Shown here in pieces: positions 42,039-48,936 of a stretch of 52,597 bases of DNA. The notes below the pieces were generated by a model. It was not told the origin of the DNA. It saw only the letters and a program-made list of their open reading frames with translations, and searched no databases. Within the stretch, counting starts at the first letter, position 1. Every line of letters starts with the position of its first letter. The position numbers and the translations under genes were made by a program. This DNA is from Saccharopolyspora rectivirgula DSM 43747 (GTDB lineage: Bacteria > Actinomycetota > Actinomycetes > Mycobacteriales > Pseudonocardiaceae). The stretch is taken from NCBI RefSeq assembly GCF_000497205.1, contig NZ_AYJW01000026.1, positions 1-52,597 on the forward strand, written 5' to 3'.

Positions 42039-42437
42039 TCACCTCGCCCGTGGTGGACTGGGGGCGGAAACCAACCTGGAAACGGTGATTTCGATGTTCT
42101 CGGCGCGGTAGCCGGTGATCCGCAGGAGTTCCGAGCGCACCCGGGAGCGGATGTGCTCAGCGGCTTCGGCGATGTCGACGGGATAGCGCAGGGCGACGTC
42201 CAACCGCACCGAGAGAGCGCGCTCCGGGCCGGAGATGCGGGCCCGCGCACCGTGGTCGCCCGCGCCCAGGCCGGCCACGCTGCGGCGCACCCGGACGCAG
42301 GACGGTTCCTGGTCCGCCGCGTGTTCGACGATCTTGCGCAGCACCGATTGGTCGATGTGCAGTCGTCCGCGGTCCTCGTGGGCCTCGTCCGCTGCGGCAC
42401 GTTGGTCGGGAACCGCGTACTGCCCGGTGGCCGTCAT
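42039..42437 (-). CDS. Asp23/Gls24 family protein
   Basis: A 132-residue protein with the Asp23 pattern: RLHIDQSVLRKIVEHAADQEP near the N-terminus, an intermediate ALSVRLDVALRYPVDIAEAAEHIRSRV, and a terminal ENIEITVSRLVS. Asp23 proteins of Gram-positive bacteria coat the inner membrane surface and respond to alkaline or cell-wall stress. The ATG at 42437 overlaps the stop of the 59-residue membrane gene (ATGA). Confidence 0.8.
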   Translation of the reverse strand: MTATGQYAVPDQRAAADEAHEDRGRLHIDQSVLRKIVEHAADQEPSCVRVRRSVAGLGAGDHGARARISGPERALSVRLDVALRYPVDIAEAAEHIRSRVRSELLRITGYRAENIEITVSRLVSAPSPPRAR

Positions 42438-42613
42438 CGTCCGCGGCTCCTCCCCACCAGGTCACCCCATTCCAGTTGCCCGTCCAGCACCCGGCCGACC
42501 AGTAAACCGATCAGGCCGACGACCAGCGCGATGAGGAAGCCGGTGAAGCCGGCCACCGCCGCGACAGCACCGAGGATCAGGCCTGTCAGCAGGCCGGTCT
42601 GCGTTGCGTTCAT
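42434..42613 (-). CDS. 59-residue membrane hairpin protein (DUF2273-like)
   Basis: A short gene encoding MNATQTGLLTGLILGAVA... with a Gly/Ala/Leu-rich hydrophobic span (about 7-42) that can form two close transmembrane helices, ending VLDGQLEWGDLVGRSRGR. Very small integral membrane proteins (DUF2273 type) are standard members of Asp23 clusters in Gram-positives. The start is firm: GGAGGAGG ten bases before ATG 42613. The stop overlaps the next start. A 210-base gap lies upstream, so it may have its own promoter. Confidence 0.8.
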   Translation of the reverse strand: MNATQTGLLTGLILGAVAAVAGFTGFLIALVVGLIGLLVGRVLDGQLEWGDLVGRSRGR

Positions 42614-42823
42614 CAGTGTTCCTCCTCCGGATAGTCGCGTACCGGCGGCGAAGGAGATCGCCGTCTTGGTCGAGGGTTCTGCGGCGGTGGACCGCCAGCG
42701 AGTCCGCAGCGGCCGGTCCGGTTGCCGGGTGCTGCGTCCGCAGCTCAGCGGGATCGGGAGCGGATGCCTCCGCGAGGTGCCGGTCCGGGTGAGCTCCTCG
42801 TGCCGCCGGACCGGAACGTCCCG

Positions 42824-43144
42824 CTACGCGCTGCTGGTCGGTTCTTCGTGCTCGGCCACATCGGCCACCGTGATGTCCACCGGGCCTCCGGTGCGCGCTG
42901 CGATCGTCGAGCGCAGTTCTGAGACCACGGTGGACAGAGGTCGATCGAGCCGGAGCACGACGGAGATCTCCGTTCTGCCGTCATCGGAGATCCGCACCCC
43001 GGTGATGCGCCGGCCAGGCAGGTAAGTCGCGATCTCACCGAACTCCCCACCGTGCAGTTTCACCACTGACGGGTGGTCCTGGACGAGTTGGCTCACCTGC
43101 TCCGCCAGCTCCGCGACGGAGGGGGTGCTTGGTGTGGTGTCCAC
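42824..43144 (-). CDS. Asp23-like small protein
   Basis: 106 residues: helical N-terminus (SVAELAEQVSQLVQDHPSVV), a beta region (GGEFGEIATYLPGRRITGVRI), then VVLRLDRPLSTVVSELRSTIAARTGGPVDITVADV. The terminal half resembles the Asp23 fold (beta-helix-beta ending in an acidic strand). Function unknown. It lies 24 bases after the first Asp23 gene. GTG 43144 has GGAGGGA unusually close (two bases), so the start may be slightly off. Confidence 0.7.
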   Translation of the reverse strand: MDTTPSTPSVAELAEQVSQLVQDHPSVVKLHGGEFGEIATYLPGRRITGVRISDDGRTEISVVLRLDRPLSTVVSELRSTIAARTGGPVDITVADVAEHEEPTSSA

Positions 43145-43168
43145 GGTCCCTCCGGGGATGAGCCTGCC

Positions 43169-43663
43169 TCACTCCACTCGGGAGCTGGTCTCCTCCGATT
43201 CGGTGTCGTCAGAAGGCAAGTGGATGTCGTTGACCGAGATGTTGACCTCGGTGACTTCCAAACCCGTCATCTGTTCCACCGAGTTGATCACGTTGCGCCG
43301 GACTGCTCGGGCCAAGTCCACGATGGAAGCTCCGTATTCGGTGACCAGGTCCAAGTCCACTGCGGCCTGTCGTTCACCGCCCTCCACCTGCACACCGGCG
43401 GTGGACGAAGTTCCACTGGTGCTTCCCGGGATCCGCTCCCGGATCGCCCCGAACGCCCGGGAGGCCCCTCCGCCGAGGGTGTGCACGCCGGAGATCTCCC
43501 GTGCTGCGACTCCCGCGATCTTCTGCACCACCGAAGAGGCGATCGTGGTCTTGCCCTGGTTGGTCTCATCGGCGAGCCGTTCCGGGCCGGTCGCGCTGCG
43601 GCTTTCCGGGATCCGGGCGGACTCGGTCGACTGGCTGGCTTGCTTCCCACTGCTCTGCGTCAT
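43169..43663 (-). CDS. Asp23/Gls24 family envelope stress response protein
   Basis: 164 residues, first gene of the cluster. A disordered Ser/Thr-rich N-terminus is followed by the canonical core: KTTIASSVVQKIAGVAAREISGVHTLG, AAVDLDLVTEYGASIVDLARAVRRNVI, and EQMTGLEVTEVNISVNDIHLP. This is the closest match to classical Asp23 in the window. It is expected to polymerise under the membrane with the anchor proteins encoded downstream. ATG 43663 follows GGAGAGGAG. A CATAAT -10-like box lies at 43745-43750. Confidence 0.88.
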   Translation of the reverse strand: MTQSSGKQASQSTESARIPESRSATGPERLADETNQGKTTIASSVVQKIAGVAAREISGVHTLGGGASRAFGAIRERIPGSTSGTSSTAGVQVEGGERQAAVDLDLVTEYGASIVDLARAVRRNVINSVEQMTGLEVTEVNISVNDIHLPSDDTESEETSSRVE

Positions 43664-43744
43664 CGACAGCTCCTCTCCAAATCAGCCCGGGGCAGCTCGT
43701 CCAGCTGGCAGTACGGACTGATGGCGCGTGAGCGGCACCACTTA

Positions 43745-43750
43745 ATTATG
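43745..43750 (-). promoter_or_regulatory. Candidate -10 (CATAAT) of the Asp23 cluster
   Basis: CATAAT on the minus strand, about 80 bases upstream of the first Asp23 gene, with no matching -35. No SigB-type GTTT/GGGTA pair was seen nearby. Confidence 0.4.
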
Positions 43751-43754
43751 TGGG

Positions 43755-43774
43755 CGGGCGGCCTTTTCCGCCCG
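43755..43774 (-). terminator. Hairpin after the RibD-like gene
   Basis: A 7-bp stem CGGGCGG/CCGCCCG with a CCTTTT loop, 75 bases downstream of the RibD-like stop and upstream of the Asp23 promoter region. Probable terminator. Confidence 0.5.
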
Positions 43775-43848
43775 TTGGCGAACGTCGACAGCAGGACGGG
43801 AGTGCCGCTGTCGGGTGCCGGAGAGGAGGTGGGTGCTACCGGACCGGG

Positions 43849-44595
43849 TCAGCGCTGCCGCTCGTACCGCAGCAGCAGCATGGAGTCCGCGTGCAGCGCG
43901 GCGCGCAGCTGCATCCGCAACTGCAGCTCGGCCCCGCTCCCGGAGGCGATTCGGCTGGCGTCCCCGTTGGTCAGCAGGGGGGAGAGCGTCAAGCAGAGCT
44001 CGTCGACGAGGTCTTCCTCGATGAGGCTGCCGAACAGCTTCGGCCCGCCTTCGCAACCGATCCGGCGCAGCCCCCGCTCGTGCAGGGCGGCCAGCCCAGC
44101 CCGGAGGTCCACCTGCTCCTCACCGGCGACGACCACGTCGGCACCGGCTTCGCGCAGCGCGTCGACCCGCTCCGGGGCCGCTGCTGCGCAGGTGAGCACG
44201 ATCGGCGGGACGACGGTGTCGGTCAGCAGCGGGGAATCAGCCGGTATCGAGGCCTTGGCGGTCACCACCGCGATCGGTGGCACTTCCGCGAGCCCCAGTC
44301 GCTGCCGCCGGTTCGCGCGGACTTCGGTGCGCTTCACGCCGTGGTAGCCCTCCGCCAGGGCCGTTCCAGCCCCCACCAGCACCACGTCGGAGAGGTCCCG
44401 GATCAGGGCGAGGACCTTCTGGTCCTCGGGGGACGACAAGCCCCGGGACGTGCCGTGCAGGGTGACCGCCCCGTCCAGGCTCGACACGAAGTTGACCCGC
44501 ACCCACGGGCGGTCGAGCTCGGCGGGGTAGGCGTAGAACTCCTCCAGTTCGCTTTCCACCGCGGTGGGGTGCTGCTGGGGCCACAACTTGTCCAC
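43849..44595 (-). CDS. RibD C-terminal-domain reductase (pyrimidine reductase family)
   Basis: A 248-residue single-domain protein with the reductase half of RibD and no deaminase half: VRVNFVSSLDGAVTLHG, DVVLVGAGTALAEGY, IPIAVVTA-like strands, RRIGCEGGPKLFGSLIEEDLVDELCLTLSPLL. It is NADPH-dependent. The M. tuberculosis counterpart in this position (Rv2671) has been linked to dihydrofolate-reductase-like activity, so a folate substrate is as likely as a riboflavin intermediate. GTG 44595 was chosen by family alignment; the upstream extension is Cys/Trp-rich and unlikely. It is divergent from zapE. Confidence 0.85.
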   Translation of the reverse strand: MDKLWPQQHPTAVESELEEFYAYPAELDRPWVRVNFVSSLDGAVTLHGTSRGLSSPEDQKVLALIRDLSDVVLVGAGTALAEGYHGVKRTEVRANRRQRLGLAEVPPIAVVTAKASIPADSPLLTDTVVPPIVLTCAAAAPERVDALREAGADVVVAGEEQVDLRAGLAALHERGLRRIGCEGGPKLFGSLIEEDLVDELCLTLSPLLTNGDASRIASGSGAELQLRMQLRAALHADSMLLLRYERQR

Positions 44596-44675
44596 GCCCG
44601 TATCCCACCACGAGTGAGGTGGACAACACCAACGGGTCGCCGCTCGGGTGAGAAGAAGCACGTCCGCACCCGGCC

Positions 44676-44691
44676 GTCACCAGCGGGTGAC
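44676..44691. promoter_or_regulatory. Inverted repeat GTCACC-N4-GGTGAC upstream of zapE
   Basis: A perfect 6-bp inverted repeat with an AGCG spacer, ending three bases before the TATAGA -10 of zapE, so a bound protein would block RNA polymerase. It lies in the divergent zapE/RibD-like region. Confidence 0.5.
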
Positions 44692-44694
44692 AGT

Positions 44695-44700
44695 TATAGA
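44695..44700 (+). promoter_or_regulatory. -10 element TATAGA of zapE
   Basis: TATAGA, eight bases before ATG 44709, with no Shine-Dalgarno. Leaderless or nearly so. Confidence 0.5.
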
Positions 44701-44708
44701 GTTCTGCT

Positions 44709-45731
44709 ATGAGCTTGCCACGCCTGGTTGATCGTCGTCCTGAGATCACGCCGGACGAGCTTGTCCAGGCGATGACACCACCCCCGCGCTTCGACTCGGT
44801 CCGGTTCGACACCTACATCCCCAACCCGGAGGAGCCGAGCCAGGCGGAAGCGGTGCAGGCCTGCCGGGAGTTCACCGCGCGGATCGGGGCGAACGGCGGC
44901 GGCTCGTGGCTGCGCAGCCTGTTCGGCCGCAAGAAGACGGCCGATGACCACGCGGGGCTCTACCTCGACGGTGGTTTCGGCGTGGGCAAGACGCACCTGT
45001 TGGCCTCGATGTGGCACGCCGCCCCCGGGCCCAAGTCCTACGGCACCTTCGTGGAGCTGACCAACCTGGTGGGCGCGCTCGGGTTCGCCGAAACGGTTCG
45101 CCGGCTGTCCGAGCACCGGTTGCTGGCGATCGACGAATTCGAACTGGACGATCCGGGCGACACCATGTTGGTCACCCAGCTGATCGCCAAGCTCACCGAC
45201 GCGGGCGTGCGGATCGCGGCGACGTCGAACACGCTGCCCGACAAGCTCGGCGAGGGCCGGTTCGCCGCGGTCGACTTCCTCCGGGAGATCCACGCCATGG
45301 CCTCCCGGTTCCAAGTCGTTCGGGTGGACGGCCCGGACTACCGCCACCGCGGACTCCCCGAAGCGCCTCCGCCGATGAGCGACGACGAGCTGCTGCAGGA
45401 GGCGGAGTCGGCGGAGGGGGCCACGCTCGACGACTTCGGGGAGCTCTGCGACTACCTGGCCACTGTGCACCCGTCCCGGTACGGGCGGTTGATCGAAGGG
45501 GTCAGCGCCGTGTACTTGCGCGGTGTGCACGCCGCGCCCGACCAGGACGTGGCGCTGCGGCTGGTGGCGCTGGCCGACCGGCTCTACGACCGGGCGATCC
45601 CGGTCCGGGTGTCGGGCCAGCCGCTGTCCGAGCTGTTCACCGAAGAGATGCTGCATGGCGGTTACCGCAAGAAGTACCTGCGGGCCGTCAGCAGGTTGAC
45701 CGCGCTCTCCCGGGACCTGGTCAATTCCTGA
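44709..45731 (+). CDS. zapE: Cell division protein ZapE (AFG1-like ATPase)
   Basis: A 340-residue AAA+-type ATPase. Walker A GGFGVGKTH (88-96), Walker B LLAIDEFELDD, sensor-like RIAATSNTLPD, and a C-terminal FTEEMLHGGYRKKYLRA. In Escherichia coli ZapE interacts with FtsZ at the division site; in mitochondria AFG1 handles membrane-protein quality control. The actinobacterial role (Rv2670c) is not established. ATG 44709 is the likely 5' end of the mRNA. It is convergent with rocD, 16 bases apart. Confidence 0.93.
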   Translation: MSLPRLVDRRPEITPDELVQAMTPPPRFDSVRFDTYIPNPEEPSQAEAVQACREFTARIGANGGGSWLRSLFGRKKTADDHAGLYLDGGFGVGKTHLLASMWHAAPGPKSYGTFVELTNLVGALGFAETVRRLSEHRLLAIDEFELDDPGDTMLVTQLIAKLTDAGVRIAATSNTLPDKLGEGRFAAVDFLREIHAMASRFQVVRVDGPDYRHRGLPEAPPPMSDDELLQEAESAEGATLDDFGELCDYLATVHPSRYGRLIEGVSAVYLRGVHAAPDQDVALRLVALADRLYDRAIPVRVSGQPLSELFTEEMLHGGYRKKYLRAVSRLTALSRDLVNS

Positions 45732-45747
45732 ACCGGCGGGACCGGGG

Positions 45748-46980
45748 TCAAGCGGTCAGGGTCTCGGTGATCGCGTCCAGTCCGGTGTCGAGGTCCTGCT
45801 CGCTGATCACCAGAGGCGGGGCGATCCGGAGCGTGGACTCGTGCGTCTCCTTGCACAGCACGCCCTTGGCCAGCAGTGCTTCGCAGGCCTCCCGCCCGGT
45901 CGGCCCGCCCGGGGAGATCTCCACACCTGCCCACAGGCCTCGACCGCGGACCTCGGAAACCCCGCGCCCGACCAGCTCCCGCAGGCGCCGGTGCATGTGT
46001 TCGCCCAGTTCCCGGGAGCGCTGCTGGAACTCGCCGGTGCGCAGCAGGCGGATGACGGCGCGGCCGACCGCGCAGGCCAGCGGGTTGCCGCCGAACGTGG
46101 AGCCGTGCTCACCGGGGCGCAGCACACCGATGACGTCGTCGCGGCCCACCACGGCTGACACGGGCAGGATGCCCCCGCCGAGGGCCTTGCCGAGGGTGTA
46201 CAGGTCGGCTCGGACGTCCGCGTGCTGGCAGGCCAGCAGTTCTCCGGTGCGGGCCAGGCCGGACTGGATCTCGTCGGCGATCAGCAGGACGTCGTGCTCG
46301 TCGCAGAGCTGGCGCAGCCGCGGCAGGTAGTCGGCTGGCGGGACGATCACCCCGGCTTCCCCCTGGATGGGCTCGACCAGGACGGCCGCGGTGTCCGGGC
46401 CGATGGCGGCCTCGACCGCCGAGGCGTCCCCGTAGGGGGTCGTGACGAAACCCGGGGTGAACGGGCCGAACTCCGCGCGGGCGACCGGGTCGGTGGAGAA
46501 CGACACGATGGTCGTGGTGCGGCCGTGGAAGTTCGAGCCGGCCACGATGATCTCGGCCCGGTCCTCGGGAACGCCCTTCACCTGGTAGGCCCATTTCCGG
46601 GCGATCTTGATCGCCGACTCGACGGCTTCCGCGCCGGAGTTCATCGGGAGCACCCGGTCGGTGCCGGTGAGTTCGGCGAGTTCTTGGCAGAACGGGCCGA
46701 ACTGGTCGTGGTGGAACGCCCGACTGGTCAGAGTGACCCGGTTCAGCTGCTCGATGGCGGCGTTGACCAGGGCGGGGTGGCGGTGCCCGAAGTTCAGTGC
46801 CGAGTAGCCGGCGAGGAAGTCCAGGTAGCGGCGCCCGTCCACATCGGTCACCCAGGCACCGTCGGCTTCGGCCACCACCACTGGCAGCGGGTGGTAGTTG
46901 TGCGCGCTGCGCTGTTCGGCGAGTTCCAACAGCTGCGCGGTGTTCGGGGAACCAGCGAAGTGGACCGGAGCTACTGCCAT
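45748..46980 (-). CDS. rocD: Ornithine--oxo-acid transaminase
   Basis: A 410-residue class III aminotransferase converting ornithine and 2-oxoglutarate to glutamate semialdehyde and glutamate in arginine/ornithine catabolism. Seen: MNSGAEAVESAIKIARKWAY, NFHGRTTTIVSFSTD, VEPIQGEAGVIVPP, LIADEIQSGLARTG with the PLP-binding Asp, and the Schiff-base Lys in YTLGKALGGGILP. It is highly similar to RocD. No rocE or rocF is adjacent. The ATG is leaderless-type, with repeats upstream suggestive of an Lrp/AsnC regulator. Confidence 0.95.
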   Translation of the reverse strand: MAVAPVHFAGSPNTAQLLELAEQRSAHNYHPLPVVVAEADGAWVTDVDGRRYLDFLAGYSALNFGHRHPALVNAAIEQLNRVTLTSRAFHHDQFGPFCQELAELTGTDRVLPMNSGAEAVESAIKIARKWAYQVKGVPEDRAEIIVAGSNFHGRTTTIVSFSTDPVARAEFGPFTPGFVTTPYGDASAVEAAIGPDTAAVLVEPIQGEAGVIVPPADYLPRLRQLCDEHDVLLIADEIQSGLARTGELLACQHADVRADLYTLGKALGGGILPVSAVVGRDDVIGVLRPGEHGSTFGGNPLACAVGRAVIRLLRTGEFQQRSRELGEHMHRRLRELVGRGVSEVRGRGLWAGVEISPGGPTGREACEALLAKGVLCKETHESTLRIAPPLVISEQDLDTGLDAITETLTA

Positions 46981-46986
46981 GGGCTC

Positions 46987-46992
46987 AGCCTA
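46987..46992 (-). promoter_or_regulatory. -10 element TAGGCT of rocD
   Basis: TAGGCT on the minus strand, six bases before ATG 46980. Identical hexamer and spacing to the aminotransferase gene at 5365. Confidence 0.6.
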
Positions 46993-47022
46993 AGGTGCAT
47001 GACGCGCACTTTCATCCGCAAG

Positions 47023-47049
47023 TTGTTGCTTGCAGCAATGGTTTGTTGC
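47023..47049. promoter_or_regulatory. Possible Lrp/AsnC-type operator upstream of rocD
   Basis: TTGTTGC occurs at 47023-47029 and 47043-47049 (20 bases, two helical turns apart). The first copy overlaps an inverted repeat TTGCT-TGC-AGCAA (47026-47038). The sites lie 43-69 bases upstream of the predicted rocD transcription start, an activator-type position. Confidence 0.4.
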
Positions 47050-47139
47050 GCAGTTCCCGGGATGAACGAAATGAACCAACAACCCGAGGTGGTCAGTCGG
47101 TCGTGATCGCGCACGCAGGCCACTTCGGCCGGGAGGCTG

Positions 47140-48723
47140 CTACAGCAATCGATCGTCGTAGCGCCCCGGGGCGTACTGGACGAAGGCTTCGCGCACCTGT
47201 TTGCCCTGCTGCCGGCGAGCCCACCAACCGCCGGCGGCGCCGACGGGGTAGATCTTGAACCCGCCGTGGTAGGAGCCGACGCGGTGCCAGATGCGGGAGC
47301 GCGGCTGCGGCGCGCCCTCGGCGAGCCAGATCGCGAGGTGCTGCTTCTTGCCGCGGCCGACGATGCTCGCCCGCTGGATCTGGTTCCAGGGGATTTGCCG
47401 GTTCAACCCGAGCCGCCTGATCTGCAGGCCGGAGCTGCTCACCTTCAACCGCAGGGGCGGCAGCAGCGCTTTGCCGATCGACCACAGGACGCTGATGGTC
47501 AGCAGGAGGACGCCGATCTGGTAGATCGCCTCGAGGCGGGACGAGAGGCCGAAGCGCTCGCTCACCACGTAGGCGGCGAAGATGAACAGGCTGCAGACGA
47601 TAGCGGAGAACAGGGCCGCCGCTCGGCCACCGGTGCGGAAGACCGGCCCCGGCTCGTTCGGGTTGAAAGCAGTTCCCCGGGAGGTCGGTTTGGGGCGCGC
47701 CGGGACGATCTCCTCCCGCAGGGGCGCTGCGGGGGCCGGCTGCGCCTGGGTGTAGGAGCGGGTGGCCGGAGGAGGTGGAGCAGCCGGCACCGGCTCCGGA
47801 GCGGGGACCGGCTCGGCCATGGCCGCGGTGCGCTGCAGTTCGGTGGCCGCTTCGTCGATGGCTTTGGTGATGGCCGGGGGAAGCCATTGGTCGCTCTGCG
47901 GCCCGACTTCTCCCAGCTGGTCCAAGATCTGCTCGGGAGTCGGCCGAACGCTCGGGTCCTTGGCCAGGCAGGCCGCGATCAGCGGCTGGAGCCCGGCGGG
48001 CACCTGGCTGAGGTCCGGCTCGGTGTGGGCCACCCGGTAGAGCAGGTTGGCGGTGCTCTCCTCGCCGAACGGGCCGCTCCCGGTGGCGGCGAAGGCCAGC
48101 ACCGCCCCCAGGGAGAAGACGTCGCTGGGCGGTCCGACCTCGTCCCCGAGCGTTTGCTCCGGGGAGAAGTAGCCGGGCGTGCCCAAGAACATTCCCGTGG
48201 CGGTGAGCGAGGTCGAAGTGGTCGCGCGGGCGATGCCGAAGTCGATCACCCGCGGGCCGTCGGGGCCCAGCAGCACGTTGGCCGGTTTCAGGTCCCGGTG
48301 CACCAGACCAGCGCGGTGGATCGCGCTGAGCGCCTCGGCCAGCCCGGCTCCCAGCGTGCGCACCGCCTGTTCCGGAAGCGGGCCGTGCTCGGCCACCGCT
48401 TGGTGGAGGGTTGGTCCGGGCACGTACTCGGTGGCCAGCCAGGGCTGCTCGGCTTCGGTGTCGGCGTCCACGACGGCCGCGGTCCACAGGCCGCCGACCG
48501 AGCGGGCCATCGCCACTTCGCGGCGGAACCGTTCCCGGAACTCGGGGTCTTCGGCGAGATCGGCCCGGATCACTTTGACCGCTACGATGCGCCCGCCGCG
48601 GGAGCGCCCCAGGAACACGCTGCCCATGGCCCCGCTTCCCAGCCGGCCCAGCATTTGGTAGTCGCCAACGTGGTTCGGGTCGCTGGTCAGCAGCGGCTGC
48701 ACGATCCTGTCCCCTCCGAGCAT
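47140..48723 (-). CDS. Membrane-anchored serine/threonine protein kinase
   Basis: 527 residues. Kinase domain (about 18-265): glycine loop GRLGSGAMGSVFLG, VAVKVI Lys, HRDLKPANVLLG, DFGIAR, GTPGYFSPEQ. Next comes an Ala/Pro-rich linker, then two transmembrane helices (about 383-403 and 418-440). Finally a C-terminal beta-rich domain (LRLKVSSSGLQIRRLGLNRQ..., GGFKIYPVGAAGG) resembles bacterial PH-like domains. So both ends are cytosolic and there is no PASTA sensor. ATG 48723 has GGAG seven bases before it and a TAAGCT -10 at 48747-48752. It is divergent from the ABC importer operon. Confidence 0.93.
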   Translation of the reverse strand: MLGGDRIVQPLLTSDPNHVGDYQMLGRLGSGAMGSVFLGRSRGGRIVAVKVIRADLAEDPEFRERFRREVAMARSVGGLWTAAVVDADTEAEQPWLATEYVPGPTLHQAVAEHGPLPEQAVRTLGAGLAEALSAIHRAGLVHRDLKPANVLLGPDGPRVIDFGIARATTSTSLTATGMFLGTPGYFSPEQTLGDEVGPPSDVFSLGAVLAFAATGSGPFGEESTANLLYRVAHTEPDLSQVPAGLQPLIAACLAKDPSVRPTPEQILDQLGEVGPQSDQWLPPAITKAIDEAATELQRTAAMAEPVPAPEPVPAAPPPPATRSYTQAQPAPAAPLREEIVPARPKPTSRGTAFNPNEPGPVFRTGGRAAALFSAIVCSLFIFAAYVVSERFGLSSRLEAIYQIGVLLLTISVLWSIGKALLPPLRLKVSSSGLQIRRLGLNRQIPWNQIQRASIVGRGKKQHLAIWLAEGAPQPRSRIWHRVGSYHGGFKIYPVGAAGGWWARRQQGKQVREAFVQYAPGRYDDRLL

Positions 48724-48746
48724 CCGTTTCTCCGGTTCCCCACCCG

Positions 48747-48752
48747 AGCTTA
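48747..48752 (-). promoter_or_regulatory. Candidate -10 (TAAGCT) of the kinase gene
   Basis: TAAGCT on the minus strand, 23 bases before the kinase ATG, leaving a leader just long enough for the GGAG site. Confidence 0.45.
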
Positions 48753-48876
48753 CGGAGTCCGGGTTCGGGGCTTCGCAAGTCCGTGGAGATCGCTTCTCCG
48801 GAGGCGCTTCCCGGAGCAGTGGAGTAATCGAATACTTGGCTTCATTCCAACCTTTTCTTCGGCGACCCGTTGTGGG

Positions 48877-48882
48877 TATGAT
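48877..48882 (+). promoter_or_regulatory. Candidate -10 (TATGAT) of the sugar ABC operon
   Basis: TATGAT (five of six to consensus) preceded by TGTGGG. The -35 position is T-rich but not TTGACA-like. The leader would be about 48 bases with GAGGGGAGG before the GTG. Confidence 0.5.
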
Positions 48883-48936
48883 CCGGCGCACTGCGAGCCA
48901 GAGGGCCGATCGGGGTGGATCGAGGGGAGGAACGCC

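Noticed and set aside
42614-42823. Possible missing gene in the Asp23 cluster gap
   Set aside because: No frame has a start with a ribosome-binding site. The Arg/Pro/Ser-rich translations look non-coding, so it is left as intergenic.
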